A stretch of DNA of 64,000 bases from MWBF01 sp040772005. GTDB taxonomy: Bacteria; Chloroflexota; Anaerolineae; CG2-30-64-16. Positions 17,137 to 25,591 of this stretch are shown here, one piece after another. Numbering within the stretch: the first letter of the stretch is position 1; each line of letters starts with the position of its first letter. The notes beneath the pieces are model-generated. The model ran no database searches. It was given only the letters and a program-made list of their open reading frames with translations, and had not been told where the DNA came from. The stretch spans positions 372,001 to 436,000 of the forward strand of contig JAXGYZ010000002.1 of NCBI GenBank assembly GCA_040772005.1, in the 5' to 3' direction. The position numbers and the translations under genes are program-made.

Positions 17137-18171
17137 ATGTCCGCCGGTACGACCGGGGGTGGACCGCGATTCCCGCGACGGTTGGCCTTCCAGTTGCAGG
17201 TCTGGTTGGTGCTGGCCCTTGGGGTGGCTGTGCTCGTCCTGGTGGCGCGCAGCATCGATTTTGACCTGCTGGGTGAGGCGCTGCGCTCGGTGCGCTGGCC
17301 GTATGTCGTCCTGACTCTGGCCTTCAGCCTGCTGTCGCCCGTGGTCAAGGCCCAGCGGTGGCGGCGTCTGTTTCACCCGCACGCCGTGACGGCGAGCGCG
17401 GGCAGGCTGGCCGACCTCGTCGTCATCGGCCAGGCGACCAACTTCCTGATCCCGGGTCGCTGGGGCGAGCTGGTGCGGACCTATCTGGCGGGCGACGAGC
17501 TGGGGCTGAGCAAGTGGTTCGTGCTGGGGACGCTGGCTGCGGAGAAGCTGATCGACCTCATCGTGCTGGCGTTGCTGGTCGTGGCGATCCTGCCGTTCGT
17601 GGTGCTGCCGGCGGACCTGGCCTCGCAGGTTGAGATCGTGGTCCTGACTGCGCTGGCAGTTGTGGTGGGCACGGTGGCGCTGTTGGGTGGGCGGACGCTG
17701 TGGCTGCGACTGGTGGATTGGGGGCTGCGCCTGCTGCCTGAGGCGATGGCCGTGCGCTGGCCGGCGCGGATTGTCGCCGGCCTGGACGGACTGAGCGCGC
17801 TGGGCAGCCGTCGGGCTGCGTTGGCCGTGTGGGGCTGGACGGTGCTGTTCTGGGTCGTCGCCTGGGCGACGAGTTTCTGGCTCTTGCTGGCATTCGATTT
17901 GCCGGCCTCGCCGCTGATTGCGCTCACCCTGCTGGTGGTGCTGCAAGGCGGGGTGGCTGTGCCCTCGACGCCGGGCAAGATCGGCGTGTTTCAGCTCCTG
18001 TGTATGGCTGTGTTGGCGGTCTTCGGCATCGCGGAGCCGGTGGGCCTGGCCTACGGGCTGGTGCTGCACGTGGTCGTGGTCGGCGGTGTCACCGTATGGG
18101 CGGCCCTGGCGCTCTGGCGGCGCAGTTGGAACTGGCGTCGCCTGGCCGAGGCATCGGCCGCGTGGCGCTGA
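17137..18171 (+). CDS. Lysylphosphatidylglycerol synthase-type membrane flippase domain
   Basis: This 344-residue protein is almost entirely transmembrane, with the LPG_synthase_TM (UPF0104) features LFHPHAVTASAGRLAD, ATNFLIPGRWGELVR and PSTPGKIGVFQ. The soluble aminoacyltransferase domain of MprF is absent. Stand-alone members are thought to move or bind lipids, often beside glycosyltransferases. It follows the sortase by six bases and is probably co-transcribed with it. Confidence 0.8.
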   Translation: MSAGTTGGGPRFPRRLAFQLQVWLVLALGVAVLVLVARSIDFDLLGEALRSVRWPYVVLTLAFSLLSPVVKAQRWRRLFHPHAVTASAGRLADLVVIGQATNFLIPGRWGELVRTYLAGDELGLSKWFVLGTLAAEKLIDLIVLALLVVAILPFVVLPADLASQVEIVVLTALAVVVGTVALLGGRTLWLRLVDWGLRLLPEAMAVRWPARIVAGLDGLSALGSRRAALAVWGWTVLFWVVAWATSFWLLLAFDLPASPLIALTLLVVLQGGVAVPSTPGKIGVFQLLCMAVLAVFGIAEPVGLAYGLVLHVVVVGGVTVWAALALWRRSWNWRRLAEASAAWR

Positions 18172-18243
18172 TGTGTAACGGTGAGGTTTCCTCATCACGA
18201 GACGCCCTGTGCTGAGTGTATTGGCCTGGAGAGGAGTGTATTG

Positions 18244-18969
18244 ATGCAAACGAGAGCTCGTCTCGCTATCTACCTGGCTGTCGGCCTGGCGCTGGTAGCC
18301 GTCTTCATAGTCGCGCCCGGCGCCTGGGCGGAGCCGCTGCAGAACCGCCTGGGCCAAACCGTGCCCACCATGACACCGACCGGCGCGGCACCACCGCCGA
18401 CCGCCGTGCCAGCGACCCCGCGCCCTGGCGCAACCGCGGCGCCGCCGACTGAGGCGCCGCCTGATCTGCCGCCGCCCACCGATGTGACGGCCACGCCCGC
18501 GGGCGTCCCTGCGGCCCCGGCTACGCCGGCCCCGGCAGTTGCCGGAAGCCCGTTGTCTCTCGATATGGCTGTCAGCCAGGCCAACATCTGGCCCGGCGCG
18601 CAGGTCGTGTTCACCCTGACGCTGACGAATACGAGCGCCGCCTCAGTGCGCCAGGTGCGGCTGGAGAATGTACTGCCGGAGGGGTTGGAGCCGGGAGCCA
18701 TACAGGGGGGAGAGGCGACCTGGGACGGCCGCTCGCTGCGCATCGAACGGGCCGTGCTGCCACCGAGCGGACGGCTGATCGTGGTGTTTGCCGTACGCGT
18801 GGCGCAAGAATTGCCCGCGAGCGGCGTCATCATTAACCAGGCCACCGCCACAGCAGGTCCGGCCGCGCGACCGTCGGTACGCGTGACCGCGTCGGCAGTG
18901 CTGATGCTGCCGCCGCTGGAACTGCCGCCGACAGGCAGTTACTGCGGCCATTCAGTTTCCTTGCGGTAG
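18244..18969 (+). CDS. Secreted DUF11-type protein with terminal LPPTG
   Basis: A signal peptide (ARLAIYLAVGLALVAVFIVAPGAWA) is followed by an ~85-residue Pro/Thr/Ala-rich stretch and a single DUF11-like beta-sandwich (SQANIWPGAQVVFTLTLTN, VRLENVLPEGLEPG). The C-terminus reads LELPPTGSYCGHSVSLR. LPPTG matches a sortase signal, but the usual hydrophobic span and basic tail are missing. The other two frames downstream give no convincing tail. The ATG is chosen because GAGAGGAG lies upstream. It is probably a sortase substrate that has lost, or never had, its membrane segment. Confidence 0.7.
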   Translation: MQTRARLAIYLAVGLALVAVFIVAPGAWAEPLQNRLGQTVPTMTPTGAAPPPTAVPATPRPGATAAPPTEAPPDLPPPTDVTATPAGVPAAPATPAPAVAGSPLSLDMAVSQANIWPGAQVVFTLTLTNTSAASVRQVRLENVLPEGLEPGAIQGGEATWDGRSLRIERAVLPPSGRLIVVFAVRVAQELPASGVIINQATATAGPAARPSVRVTASAVLMLPPLELPPTGSYCGHSVSLR

Positions 18970-18973
18970 ACTG

Positions 18974-20515
18974 ATGGGGGCAGGCAGCCGGTCGGCGGGC
19001 CTGGGCCGGGTGCTGCCGGGCGTCGTGTCGGGCGGGCTTGCGCTGGCCCTCTATGCTGCGACCCTGGCCCCCGGGCTGACCTGGGCACACGATGGCGCGG
19101 ATGGCGGCGACTTTCTGGCTGCCGCGCTCACCGGCGGCGTGCCCCACCCGACCGGCTATCCCACGTACCAGTTGCTCCTGCAAGCGGCCATCCGGCTGCT
19201 GCCCGCCGACCCGGCCCGCGCGGGCAACTGGTTGTCTGCCGCGTGCGCGGCGCTCGCCGCGGGCCTGCTGGCCGATCTGGCGCGCCGCGTCCTGCCGCCG
19301 GCCCCGTGGCGCAGTGTCAGTGCGGCGGCCGCGGGGCTGGCCTGGGCAACGTCGCCGGCACTCTGGAGCCAGGCGGTCATCACAGAGGTCTACAGCCTGA
19401 ACGCGCTGGCCGTGGTGCTGGCGCTGTGGCTGCTGTGGCAGTGGAGCCAGCAGCCGCCTGCGGATGCCGGTTGGCGCCGGCTGGCAGCCGCAGCCCTGGT
19501 GCTCGGCCTCGGGTTGGGCAATCACCTGTCGCTGGCGTTGGCGCTGCCGGGCCTGGCTGCCTGGCTCTGGACCGGACGGGCACGCTTATCCCTCCTCTCG
19601 CGGGTCGGTGCGGCGAGCCTGACCGCGTTTTTCTTGTTCGGTCTCGCGGTGTACGCCCGCATCCCGCTGGCCGCGGCCGCGGGCCCGCCGGTCAACTGGG
19701 GCGCGGCGGACACACCGTCAGGCTTCGGGTGGCTCGTTTCCGGCGGGCCGTACCGCGGGCTGCTCGGCGGGATGGGCGGCGGCGAGCTGCTTGCCCGGCT
19801 GTCGTCCCTGGTGGGCGCCGCGCTGGAGCAGTTGGGCGGCGGGCCGTGGGGCGCGGCACTGGCCGTCGTGGGCCTGTGGCAGCTTGACCGGCGGCAGTAC
19901 GCCTGGTGGCGCACGACCGGCCTGATTGCCCTGTCGTATGCGCTGTATGGGCTGGTCTACCGCACCGATACTGCGTTCGTGTACCTGATTCCGGCCTGGG
20001 GCATGGCCGCGCTGTGGCTGGCGGAGGGCATCGACCGGCTTGCGCGGCTGATCGCCGACCGGCGCATCGCCTGGGTGCTCGTCGTTGTGCTGACTGTGGC
20101 ACTGCCGGTCGCGGCCGTCGCGCGATTCTACCCGCTCAACGATGCCAGCCGCGACGACCGGGCGGAGACATTTATCAGACAGGCATTGGCGCAGGCGGAG
20201 GACGGGGCGGTCGTCCTGACCGCAACGGACCGGCCCACATTTGCACTGTGGTACGCGGTCTATGGGTTAGGCCGGCGTCCGGACATCGTGCCCCTGAACG
20301 TCAGCCTATACGGGTACGGCTGGTATCGTGCGACGCTCGCGCGGCACCATCCCGCGCTGTTCTCGGGCCTGCCCGAGGATGCGCCGCTGGAAGCCGTCAT
20401 CCAGGCCGCGGCTGCACGCTTTCCGCTGTATGCCGCTGAGCCGCTGCCCGTTGCGCTGCCCGGCCTGGCGCAGGAGGACGGTGAGCCGCTGACCCGGCTA
20501 CGACCGGCACGGTAG
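18974..20515 (+). CDS. DUF2723 membrane protein (protein O-mannosyltransferase-like)
   Basis: This 513-residue protein with about ten membrane spans carries the family's conserved N-terminus (LAPGLTWAHDGADGGDFLAAALTGGVPHPTGYPTYQLL) with acidic residues in the first outer loop, as in GT-C glycosyltransferases. DUF2723 proteins are predicted to use polyprenyl-linked sugars outside the membrane. It starts four bases after the DUF11 gene. Together with the flippase, DUF4012 and sortase genes it suggests surface-protein glycosylation or exopolysaccharide assembly. Substrate unknown. Confidence 0.8.
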   Translation: MGAGSRSAGLGRVLPGVVSGGLALALYAATLAPGLTWAHDGADGGDFLAAALTGGVPHPTGYPTYQLLLQAAIRLLPADPARAGNWLSAACAALAAGLLADLARRVLPPAPWRSVSAAAAGLAWATSPALWSQAVITEVYSLNALAVVLALWLLWQWSQQPPADAGWRRLAAAALVLGLGLGNHLSLALALPGLAAWLWTGRARLSLLSRVGAASLTAFFLFGLAVYARIPLAAAAGPPVNWGAADTPSGFGWLVSGGPYRGLLGGMGGGELLARLSSLVGAALEQLGGGPWGAALAVVGLWQLDRRQYAWWRTTGLIALSYALYGLVYRTDTAFVYLIPAWGMAALWLAEGIDRLARLIADRRIAWVLVVVLTVALPVAAVARFYPLNDASRDDRAETFIRQALAQAEDGAVVLTATDRPTFALWYAVYGLGRRPDIVPLNVSLYGYGWYRATLARHHPALFSGLPEDAPLEAVIQAAAARFPLYAAEPLPVALPGLAQEDGEPLTRLRPAR

Positions 20516-20526
20516 TCCGTTGGTTC

Positions 20527-20578
20527 GTAGTGGGCGCAGGTGCGCCGGAACAGGCACGGGCGCACCTGCGCCTACTAC
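20527..20578. repeat. Long hairpin (20-base arms)
   Basis: GTAGTGGGCGCAGGTGCGCC pairs with the downstream arm at 19 of 20 positions across a 12-base loop. It follows the DUF2723 stop. No T-run is present, so it is either a palindromic repeat element or a processing/termination structure. Confidence 0.65.
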
Positions 20579-20595
20579 AAACGTGATAAGGTATA

Positions 20596-22467
20596 TTGGT
20601 ACCTTTGCGAGATCGACACTTGAGTCCTAAGAAACCCGCGCTTATCAGCATCCTGCTGGTCCTCGTCGCGCTCATCGCCTGGCTGGGCGTGAGCGGCTGG
20701 CGCGCGGCCAGCCAGGCGCGCCTCGCGCTGGCCGACCTCGACCGGCTGCAGGCTGCGCTGGCCGATCCGCAGGTGGCGGCTGTACCGGCAGTTGCCGCAG
20801 ACCTTGCCGCGCTGGAGACCCATCTGATCGCCGCGCGGAGCGCCGCCCGGCCCTTCCTCTGGCTCGCGCCGCGGCTCGGCTGGCTGCCGCGCGTCGGGGA
20901 GGAGGCGGTCGCCGCGCCCGTGCTGCTGGACATGGCGGTCGAGGTCGCGGGGGCGGGCCGGCAGGCCGTGGATGCGCTTGCTCCGGTCACGGGCGTGCTG
21001 GCAGGCGACGCCAGCATAGGCGCCATGCCGCAGATCGTCGCGGGATTGGCCGCGGCAGCCCCCGCACTCGTAGAGAGCAATGCCCGGCTGGCACAGGCGG
21101 CTGCGCTCCGCGCAGAGGTGCAAGGCCCGCTGCATCCCCGGCTGGAGGGCCTGCTTGCACAGGTGGACGCGCTGCTGCCCCTGGCCCGGACGGGCTTGCA
21201 GGCCGCGCAGGTTGCGCCCGCGCTGCTCGGCCAGGACGGCCCGCGCACCTATCTGATTCTTGCGCAGAACAACCACGAGCTGCGGCCGACCGGCGGGTTC
21301 ATCAGCGGCGCGGGATTTGTGCGGCTGGCCGGGGGGCAGATTACCGAACTGAAGCTGACCGACAGCTACTCGGTGGACAACTGGCAGCAGCCCCATCCGC
21401 CGGCCCCGCGGCCCCTGAGCGAGCAGATGGGCGCGCAGTTGCTCACGCTGCGCGACAGCAACTGGTCGCCGGACTTTCCGGAGACCGCAGATGTCGCGCG
21501 CGCGCTGTATGCCCAGGACCAGGGCGTGCCGACCGACGGCGTAATTGCGCTGGACCTCGAAGCGGTCCGCCTGCTCGTCGGTGCGCTCGGCCCGCTGCAA
21601 GTCGATGGCGTCAGCGAGCCGGTCACCGGGGACAACGCGATCGCGTGGATGGAGCGCCAGTGGGCCGCGCCGTCTGCCAGCGAGACGACGGTCGAATCGG
21701 GCGCGGCCGAATGGTGGACGAAGCGCAAGGACTTCATGGGCGAGCTGGTCGGCGCGGCGCTGGCCAGGCTGGAGGGCGGCGCGGTCGGCGGCGACCTGGA
21801 CGCGACTGCGCTGGCGCGGGCAGTCCTGCAGATGCTGGAGGGCCGTCACCTGCAAATCTCGGTGGACGACCCCGCCCTGACGAAACTGCTGATCGAGCGC
21901 GGCTGGGATGGCGGGCTGCGGCCGCCGGCAGACAGCGATTTCCTGGCCGTCGTGGATGCCAACGTGGGATTCAACAAGGCTAATGCCGCGGTCCAGCCGG
22001 CCATCGATTACCGGGTAGCCGAGGCCGACGGCGGGCTGGTCGCAACGGTCACCATCACCTTCACACACACGGCTCCGCCCGGCCAGGAGCAAGTGTGCGA
22101 CCGCACGCCGCGTTACGGCGAGTCCTATGCCGAGATGGTGCAGCGCTGCTACTGGTCGTACCTGCGCATCTACGCGCCCGGCGGCAGCGAGCTGCTGGAG
22201 ACCAGCGGGCTGAAGAAGCCGTTGAGCGAGACGGGCGAGCGGGGGACGGCCGTCTTTGCGGGTCACTTCGTCCTGTCGCCCTCGCAACAGCATGTCGTCA
22301 CCGTGCGCTACCGCCTTCCGCCTGACCTGGCGCAGCCCTATCGCCTGTTCGTGCGCAAGCAGGCGGGCACGTTCGCCACGCCGCTGCATGTCACTGCCGG
22401 TGCGTGCGCGTGGGACACGGACCTGTCCCGCGACCGCACCTTCACCTGCCCTGAGCCTGAAAGATGA
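20596..22467 (+). CDS. DUF4012 membrane-anchored protein
   Basis: A signal-anchor (LISILLVLVALIAWLGVSG) leads into a long helical region and the DUF4012 core (TYLILAQNNHELRPTGGFISGAG, LTDSYSVDNW, LRDSNWSPDFPETADVARALYA). DUF4012 proteins are frequent in polysaccharide and surface loci of Actinobacteria and Chloroflexi; their function is unknown. The start is uncertain: TTG at 20596 gives the longest form and a second TTG at 20620 is equally plausible, with no clear Shine-Dalgarno for either. The stop overlaps the next ATG by four bases. Confidence 0.75.
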   Translation: MVPLRDRHLSPKKPALISILLVLVALIAWLGVSGWRAASQARLALADLDRLQAALADPQVAAVPAVAADLAALETHLIAARSAARPFLWLAPRLGWLPRVGEEAVAAPVLLDMAVEVAGAGRQAVDALAPVTGVLAGDASIGAMPQIVAGLAAAAPALVESNARLAQAAALRAEVQGPLHPRLEGLLAQVDALLPLARTGLQAAQVAPALLGQDGPRTYLILAQNNHELRPTGGFISGAGFVRLAGGQITELKLTDSYSVDNWQQPHPPAPRPLSEQMGAQLLTLRDSNWSPDFPETADVARALYAQDQGVPTDGVIALDLEAVRLLVGALGPLQVDGVSEPVTGDNAIAWMERQWAAPSASETTVESGAAEWWTKRKDFMGELVGAALARLEGGAVGGDLDATALARAVLQMLEGRHLQISVDDPALTKLLIERGWDGGLRPPADSDFLAVVDANVGFNKANAAVQPAIDYRVAEADGGLVATVTITFTHTAPPGQEQVCDRTPRYGESYAEMVQRCYWSYLRIYAPGGSELLETSGLKKPLSETGERGTAVFAGHFVLSPSQQHVVTVRYRLPPDLAQPYRLFVRKQAGTFATPLHVTAGACAWDTDLSRDRTFTCPEPER

Positions 22468-22913
22468 CGATAACCCGCAACCGCCTGCATTCTATCCTGC
22501 TTAACCTGTGTGCCCTGGCTTGCCTGCTCGTCACGGTATCCGGCTGTGCCGCGCCCGTGCGCGTCGAGTGGAAGACGGAGACCGAGATGAACACCGCCGG
22601 CTTCAACCTGTACCGCGGCGAGTCGCCCGACGGGCCGTTCGATGTCAAGGTGAACACCGAGCTGATTCCGCCTTCGGATGACCCGCTGACCGGCAAGGCC
22701 TACACCTACATCGACCGGACCGCGCAGGCCGGCGTGACGTACTACTATCAGCTTCAGGAAGTCGAGAAGAACGGCCAGACGAATGTGCACGGGCCGATCA
22801 GCGTGCACGCGGGCGGGCTGACCTGGTGGCATGCCGCGATTCTGGCGGGCCTGGCCGGGATGGTCCTCGTTATCTGGTTGCGCGGCGGCAAGGAAGCCAT
22901 GCGGCCGCGCTGA
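22464..22913 (+). CDS. Lipoprotein with FnIII-like domain and C-terminal anchor
   Basis: This 149-residue protein has a lipobox (LLVTVSGC), one FnIII-like domain (WKTETEMNTAGFNLYRGESPDGPF, AGVTYYYQLQEVEKNG) and a C-terminal membrane span ending in basic residues (WHAAILAGLAGMVLVIWLRGGKEAMRPR). The same FnIII type occurs in the protein at 44821. An anchor at both ends is unusual, and the C-terminal span plus Arg tail resembles exosortase-type anchors without a PEP motif. It is coupled to the DUF4012 gene by an ATGA overlap. Confidence 0.7.
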   Translation: MTITRNRLHSILLNLCALACLLVTVSGCAAPVRVEWKTETEMNTAGFNLYRGESPDGPFDVKVNTELIPPSDDPLTGKAYTYIDRTAQAGVTYYYQLQEVEKNGQTNVHGPISVHAGGLTWWHAAILAGLAGMVLVIWLRGGKEAMRPR

Positions 22914-22918
22914 GTACA

Positions 22919-23079
22919 ACCACGGAACACGCGGAGCACGCGGAATTGTTTCGAGGAGTCCGTATTCTCAAATGCGGACGGGGCCACCCGCTGGCGCGGC
23001 CGTTTCGCACCTGAGCAGCTCCACTCCGCAGCTTCTCAAACAGGATTTCTCTTTCCGCATGCTCCGCGTGTTCCGCGGT
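22919..23079. repeat. Inverted-repeat element between convergent genes
   Basis: A 27-base arm beginning ACCACGGAACACGCGGAGCA at 22919 and its near-complement at 23053-23079 match at about 25 positions. The element fills the gap between the FnIII lipoprotein and trehalose synthase genes. Confidence 0.7.
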
Positions 23080-23084
23080 AATGT

Positions 23085-24752
23085 TCAACTCCCCGTCGTA
23101 ATCTGCAGCCAGCAGTAGCCGTAGCGGCTCAACGCCAGCTCGCCCATGCCGTCCTGCCACGGACCGATCATCTCGCCCCCGAGCAGGTCCACCAACTCCA
23201 CTGCGGCGGTCCCGGCCGGCAGACATGACCGCACGTCCAGCGCCACAGTCTGCGGCATCTCGGACAGATTGTGGACGCACAGCAGGGTCTCCCCCTCGTA
23301 GCTGCGCACGAAAGCCAGCACAGCCTTGTTGTCCGGCTCCAGAAAGCGCAGGTCACCGCGGCCGAACGCAGGATGCTCCTTGCGGATGGCAATCAGCCGC
23401 CGCATGAGCGACAGCAGCGAGTCGGGATCTCCCCGCTGCGCCGCCACGTTGACCTGCTGATAGCCGTGAGTTTCATTGTCGATGACCGGCGCGTAGAACT
23501 GTGCCGGGTCCGCGCTCGAAAAGCCCGCGCCGGGGCCGGCGTGCCACTGCATCGGCGTGCGCACCCCGCCGCGATCTTCCAGCCAGATATCCTCGCCCAT
23601 GCCGATTTCGTCCCCGTAATAGATGACGGGGGAGCCGGGCAGTGTAAAGAGCAGGGAATTGGCAAGTTCGATGCGTGCGCGGTCGCTGCCCAGGAGCGGG
23701 ACCAACCGCCGGCGGATGCCGAGATTCAACCGCATGCGCGGCTCCGGCGCATAGAAGTTCCACATGAACTGGCGTTCCTCCTCCGTGACCATTTCGAGGG
23801 TCAGCTCGTCATGGTTGCGCAGAAAGGTCGCCCACTGGCCCCAGCGCGGCAGCGGGGGCGTGCGCCGCAAGATTTCGAAGATGGGCGTGCGGTCAGCCCG
23901 CGCCAGCGCCATGTAGATGCGCGGCATGAGCGGGAAGTGGAAGTTCATGTGGAATTCGGGTTGGTCTGGCTCCTCACCGAAATAGGGCCGCACATCTTCC
24001 GGCCACATGTTCGCCTCTGACAGCAGCATCGTGCCCGGTGCGTACGCGTCGACGAAGCCGCGCAGTCGTTTCAGATAGGTGTGCGTCTCCGGCAGGTTCT
24101 CGCCGCTCGTGCCGTCCCGCTCGATCAGGTAAGGCGTGGCGTCCACCCGGAAGGCATCAGCGCCCGCGTCGATCCAGAACTGCACGACGCGCAGCATCGC
24201 GCGGCCCACCTCGGGGTTGTCGTAGTTCAGGTCGGGCTGATGATGGAAGAAGCGGTGCCAGTAATACTGCCCGCGCAGCTCATCGAAAGTCCAGTTGGAC
24301 GGCTCGTAGTCGCGGAAGATGATGCGAACTTCGTTGTACCGGTTGTCCGTGTCGCCCCACACATACCAGTCTCGATAGCGGGCATGTTCGGGATGCTGCG
24401 GGTTACGCGACGCCTGGAACCACGCGTTTTGATCCGAGGTGTGATTGGGCACCAGCTCGACGATGACCTTGAGGTCGAGCCGGTGCGCCTCCGCGACCAG
24501 CGCGCGGAAGTCTTCCAGCGTGCCATAGTCGGGGTGAATTTTGAAGTAGTCGGCCACGTCGTAGCCGTCATCCCGCAGCGGCGAGGGAAAAATCGGCAGC
24601 ATCCACACCGCGTCAATGCCCAACCACTTCAGGTATTCCAGTTTGCCCGTCAGCCCGGCCAGGTCACCGATGCCGTCGCCGTTGCTGTCTGCATACGCGC
24701 GCACGAACACTTCATAGAACACTGCGTCCTTGTACCATTGTTCCTGGTCCAT
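23085..24752 (-). CDS. treS: Trehalose synthase (maltose alpha-D-glucosyltransferase), GH13
   Basis: This 555-residue GH13 enzyme converts maltose and trehalose by intramolecular transglucosylation. The TreS signature is clear: WYKDAVFYEVFVRAYADSNGDGIGD at the N-terminus, VPNHTSD, nucleophile Asp in DAFRVDATPYL, acid/base Glu in LLSEANMWPEDV and the third acid in FLRNHDELTLEM. The C-terminal beta domain is present and the maltokinase fusion seen in some TreS is absent. The start (MDQEQWYKD) has AGGAGG ten bases upstream. It diverges from the Fur-family gene with only 39 bases between start codons, so its promoter would lie inside that gene. Confidence 0.9.
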   Translation of the reverse strand: MDQEQWYKDAVFYEVFVRAYADSNGDGIGDLAGLTGKLEYLKWLGIDAVWMLPIFPSPLRDDGYDVADYFKIHPDYGTLEDFRALVAEAHRLDLKVIVELVPNHTSDQNAWFQASRNPQHPEHARYRDWYVWGDTDNRYNEVRIIFRDYEPSNWTFDELRGQYYWHRFFHHQPDLNYDNPEVGRAMLRVVQFWIDAGADAFRVDATPYLIERDGTSGENLPETHTYLKRLRGFVDAYAPGTMLLSEANMWPEDVRPYFGEEPDQPEFHMNFHFPLMPRIYMALARADRTPIFEILRRTPPLPRWGQWATFLRNHDELTLEMVTEEERQFMWNFYAPEPRMRLNLGIRRRLVPLLGSDRARIELANSLLFTLPGSPVIYYGDEIGMGEDIWLEDRGGVRTPMQWHAGPGAGFSSADPAQFYAPVIDNETHGYQQVNVAAQRGDPDSLLSLMRRLIAIRKEHPAFGRGDLRFLEPDNKAVLAFVRSYEGETLLCVHNLSEMPQTVALDVRSCLPAGTAAVELVDLLGGEMIGPWQDGMGELALSRYGYCWLQITTGS

Positions 24753-24756
24753 ATTC

Positions 24757-24785
24757 TTGACGCCTCCTGCGCTTGCTGATACAAT
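24757..24785 (+). promoter_or_regulatory. Promoter of the Fur-family gene
   Basis: TTGACG and TACAAT are separated by 17 bases. The predicted transcription start coincides with the ATG at 24792, which implies a leaderless mRNA; no Shine-Dalgarno is present. Confidence 0.8.
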
Positions 24786-24791
24786 ACGTAT

Positions 24792-25343
24792 ATGGAAACT
24801 GAAACAGTTTTTCAGTTTGATCGCGATACAGCGCTGGCCGAGCCGCGCACGGAGGTGGGTGACCTGCTGGCTGCACTCACGCAGGCCGGGTATCACAACA
24901 CGCGAGCGCGGCGGGCCGTGTTGCAGGCGCTGGTGGATGCGCGCGGCCAGGCCACGCCGAATGAACTGCTGGCGCTGGGCCGGGAAGTTCATGGTGAGTT
25001 GGGCCTGGTGACGGTCTATCGCACGCTCGACATCCTATCCGAACTTGGCCTGGTGCGCAAGCTGCATCTGCAACACGGCTGCCACACCTATGCCGTCAGT
25101 CCTGCGGCGATGCAGGCGGCCGGGCATGTGCCGGATGAGACGCTTCAGCCGGCCGAGCCGCCGGTGCAACACGCCCATCACGTCATCTGCCAGCAGTGCC
25201 AGCGCGCAGTCGAGTTTGCCGGGTGCGATATTGCGGCGGTCGTGGCGCAGGTGGAGGCGCAGACAGGCTACCGCGTGCGCGACCACTGGCTGGAGATGTT
25301 CGGCATCTGCCCGGAATGCCAGGCGCGGATGGGCGAGGGGTGA
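24792..25343 (+). CDS. zur: Fur-family regulator, probably Zur
   Basis: This 183-residue protein has an N-terminal winged helix (GYHNTRARRAVLQAL, LGLVTVYRTLDILSELGLV) and the metal-binding motif HAHHVICQQCQRAVEFAGC with a C-terminal CPEC, the two CxxC pairs of the structural zinc site. Assignment as the zinc sensor rests on context: znuABC and a ZIP gene follow on the same strand. No recognisable Zur box was found by eye. The stop codon overlaps a heptamer repeat array. The N-terminal extension before the helix (~30 residues, acidic) is slightly longer than usual. Confidence 0.82.
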   Translation: METETVFQFDRDTALAEPRTEVGDLLAALTQAGYHNTRARRAVLQALVDARGQATPNELLALGREVHGELGLVTVYRTLDILSELGLVRKLHLQHGCHTYAVSPAAMQAAGHVPDETLQPAEPPVQHAHHVICQQCQRAVEFAGCDIAAVVAQVEAQTGYRVRDHWLEMFGICPECQARMGEG

Positions 25344-25376
25344 ATTACGAATTGCGAATTGGGAATTATGAATTGT
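25342..25376. repeat. GAATTNN heptamer array, copy 1
   Basis: Five consecutive heptamers (GAATTAC, GAATTGC, GAATTGG, GAATTAT, GAATTGT). The first overlaps the TGA stop of the Fur-family gene. Confidence 0.85.
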
Positions 25377-25383
25377 GGTGTAA

Positions 25384-25443
25384 GCATCCTGAGCGGGTGG
25401 ACGGCCCCACGCAGATGACGCGATGCGGCCAGTCGAAGGATGC
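25384..25443. repeat. 60-base GCATCCT repeat, copy 3
   Basis: A 60-base unit starting GCATCCTGAGCGGGTGGACG and ending CCAGTCGAAGGATGC, with terminal seven-base inverted repeats. With the preceding heptamers it is tandemly duplicated about 103 bases downstream. Confidence 0.85.
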
Positions 25444-25451
25444 GACGCGAC

Positions 25452-25479
25452 GAATTGCGAATTGGGAATTACGAATTGC
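25452..25479. repeat. GAATTNN heptamer array, copy 2
   Basis: Four heptamers, part of the second copy of a ~103-base tandem duplication upstream of znuA. Confidence 0.8.
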
Positions 25480-25486
25480 GGTGTAA

Positions 25487-25546
25487 GCATCCTGAGCGGG
25501 TGGACGGCCCCACGCAGATGACGCAATGCGGCCAGTCGAAGGATGC
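25487..25546. repeat. 60-base GCATCCT repeat, copy 4
   Basis: Nearly identical to the copy at 25384. It ends 46 bases before the znuA start, so it may influence znuA transcription or act as an operon-internal structure. Confidence 0.85.
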
Positions 25547-25591
25547 GGGGTTGCACAACCGAGCCAGAATAGATCGAGGACAAACAAGCAA

